A DNA stretch of 14,914 nt from an uncultured Bdellovibrio sp. (GTDB lineage: Bacteria; Bdellovibrionota; Bdellovibrionia; Bdellovibrionales; Bdellovibrionaceae): the NCBI GenBank assembly GCA_946480995.1, contig CAMLMF010000018.1, forward strand, positions 1 to 14,914, written 5' to 3'. Under the pieces are notes generated by a model. It made no database searches. It was given only the letters and a program-made list of their open reading frames with translations, and was not told the DNA's origin. A program made the position numbers and the translations under genes. Within the stretch, counting starts at the first letter, position 1, and each line of letters starts with the position of its first letter. Below, piece after piece: positions 14,231-14,914 of the stretch.

Positions 14231-14305
14231 TTAAATATTCTAATGGCGCCCACGGATCAGGGCCAGAAAATTAAAACGTTTCTGCGCGGGGGCCAGACCT
14301 TCTGC
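14231..14305. other. cdsA–rseP intergenic gap with short direct repeat
   Basis: This is the widest gap in the core operon (75 bp). The 8-mer GGGCCAGA occurs twice, 30 bp apart (14260–14267 and 14290–14297), with the palindrome AAACGTTT (14274–14281) between them. On the minus strand TAGAAT sits 6 bp before the rseP ATG, without a good -35. It could hold a secondary promoter or operator for rseP, but no element is certain. No stable terminator hairpin with a U-run is seen. Confidence 0.3.
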
Positions 14306-14914
14306 TTACGACGAAAGATGAGACAGAATCAAAATACCCGTTAAAACCACAGGACTTGCGAATAGGACGCCATCAATACGATCTAAGACGCCGCCGTGTC
14401 CGGGCATGATTTTCCCAGAATCCTTCACATCTGCGACTCGTTTTAAGAGTGACTCAAAAAAGTCCCCACATTGTCCCAGGAATCCGGCAATAAGAGCTAA
14501 GACAACCAAAGCAATTGCAGAGTGCTGATCCAATAAAAAGTGCCAACACAGATAGCCAGCAAGGGCAGAACCCAAAAGTCCGCCGATGGAACCTTGCCAT
14601 GATTTTTTCGGCGACACATTCGGCATCATCTTATTTTTGCCAAACAGAACTCCGAAAACATACGCTAAAGTATCGCCGGCAAACACCACGGCTAAAAGAT
14701 AAACGAACCATGAAAGACCATAAGCCTGGTCTAAAATGCGAAACGCAAATGCAGGCAGCAAGCCCACGTAAAACAAGCCCAGAGCGGCTTTGCTTTGATA
14801 AATTGCCATCTCTTCTAAGCGGCCTTCTTTATGTTGTGACCACAAAACAGAAATAGCAAAAGCAATGGCAGCCAAAGAGTACACCAAAGATCCAACGCTT
14901 AACGAGGCTGCGGT
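14306..14914 (-). CDS. cdsA: Phosphatidate cytidylyltransferase CdsA, 5' end cut by window edge
   Basis: The open frame continues to the right edge: 202 residues of the C-terminal part are present and the true start lies outside. Reading in from the edge the protein begins TAASLSVGSLVYSL; TTG at 14887 is internal, not the start. The family signature is intact: SLLKRVADVKDSGK followed directly by IMPGHGGVLDRID, with the catalytic Asp and Lys residues. Several hydrophobic helices are present and PKKSWQGS occurs upstream. CdsA joins CTP and phosphatidate to make CDP-diacylglycerol, precursor of all main phospholipids, in the inner membrane. In many bacteria dxr lies between cdsA and rseP, but not here; they are directly adjacent across a 75-bp gap. 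Confidence 0.93.
   Translation of the reverse strand, partial: TAASLSVGSLVYSLAAIAFAISVLWSQHKEGRLEEMAIYQSKAALGLFYVGLLPAFAFRILDQAYGLSWFVYLLAVVFAGDTLAYVFGVLFGKNKMMPNVSPKKSWQGSIGGLLGSALAGYLCWHFLLDQHSAIALVVLALIAGFLGQCGDFFESLLKRVADVKDSGKIMPGHGGVLDRIDGVLFASPVVLTGILILSHLSS

Noticed and set aside
14287..14305. Hairpin CAGA-AGG-TCTG downstream of cdsA as terminator
   Set aside because: The stem is 4 bp with no U-run, and the genes downstream are on the same strand and closely packed.

Overview
The window looks like chromosomal DNA from a Bdellovibrio-like predatory bacterium (Bdellovibrionota). This is an inference, made without any database search. It rests on the run cdsA–rseP–tsaB–MinD-like ATPase–J/HTH protein–rluD–pgeF, the moderate and AT-leaning base composition, and the minor-pilin genes. 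About 97% is coding. I see no tRNA, rRNA, CRISPR array, transposase or convincing intrinsic terminator, and no gene-free stretch above 300 bp.

Right half (about 8.5–14.9 kb, all minus strand): a tightly packed core operon. It starts outside the window in cdsA (phospholipid synthesis), then rseP (site-2 protease with an unusually long PDZ section), tsaB (tRNA t6A), a MinD/ParA-type ATPase, a J-domain/HTH protein, rluD (23S rRNA pseudouridine synthase) and pgeF (laccase-domain peptidoglycan-editing factor). Except for the 75-bp gap after cdsA, gaps are at most 10 bp or the genes overlap, so they are probably co-expressed.

Middle (about 5.5–8.5 kb): an accessory cassette. Two tandem paralogous PP-loop ATPases (plus strand, ATGA overlap) face an aspartyl/asparaginyl beta-hydroxylase-type 2-oxoglutarate oxygenase and a GNAT acetyltransferase (minus strand). 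ATP-dependent activation, hydroxylation and acetylation activities side by side suggest a small modification or biosynthesis pathway. This is the best candidate here for an undescribed system.

Left part (1–5.5 kb): glycosylation and pilus genes. Two glycosyltransferases (one DPM1-like) form a minus-strand pair. A third, on the plus strand, converges with them and overlaps one by 98 bp at the 3' ends. Divergent from that gene runs a minus-strand operon: a PilW-like minor prepilin, a PilX-like membrane-anchored Cys-rich protein, and a large two-domain glycosyltransferase cut by the left edge. The 56-bp divergent gap holds two interleaved promoter-like sequences whose -10 boxes lie 6–8 bp from the start codons, so leaderless transcripts are possible. 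Pilins next to glycosyltransferases suggest surface-structure assembly and possibly pilin glycosylation.
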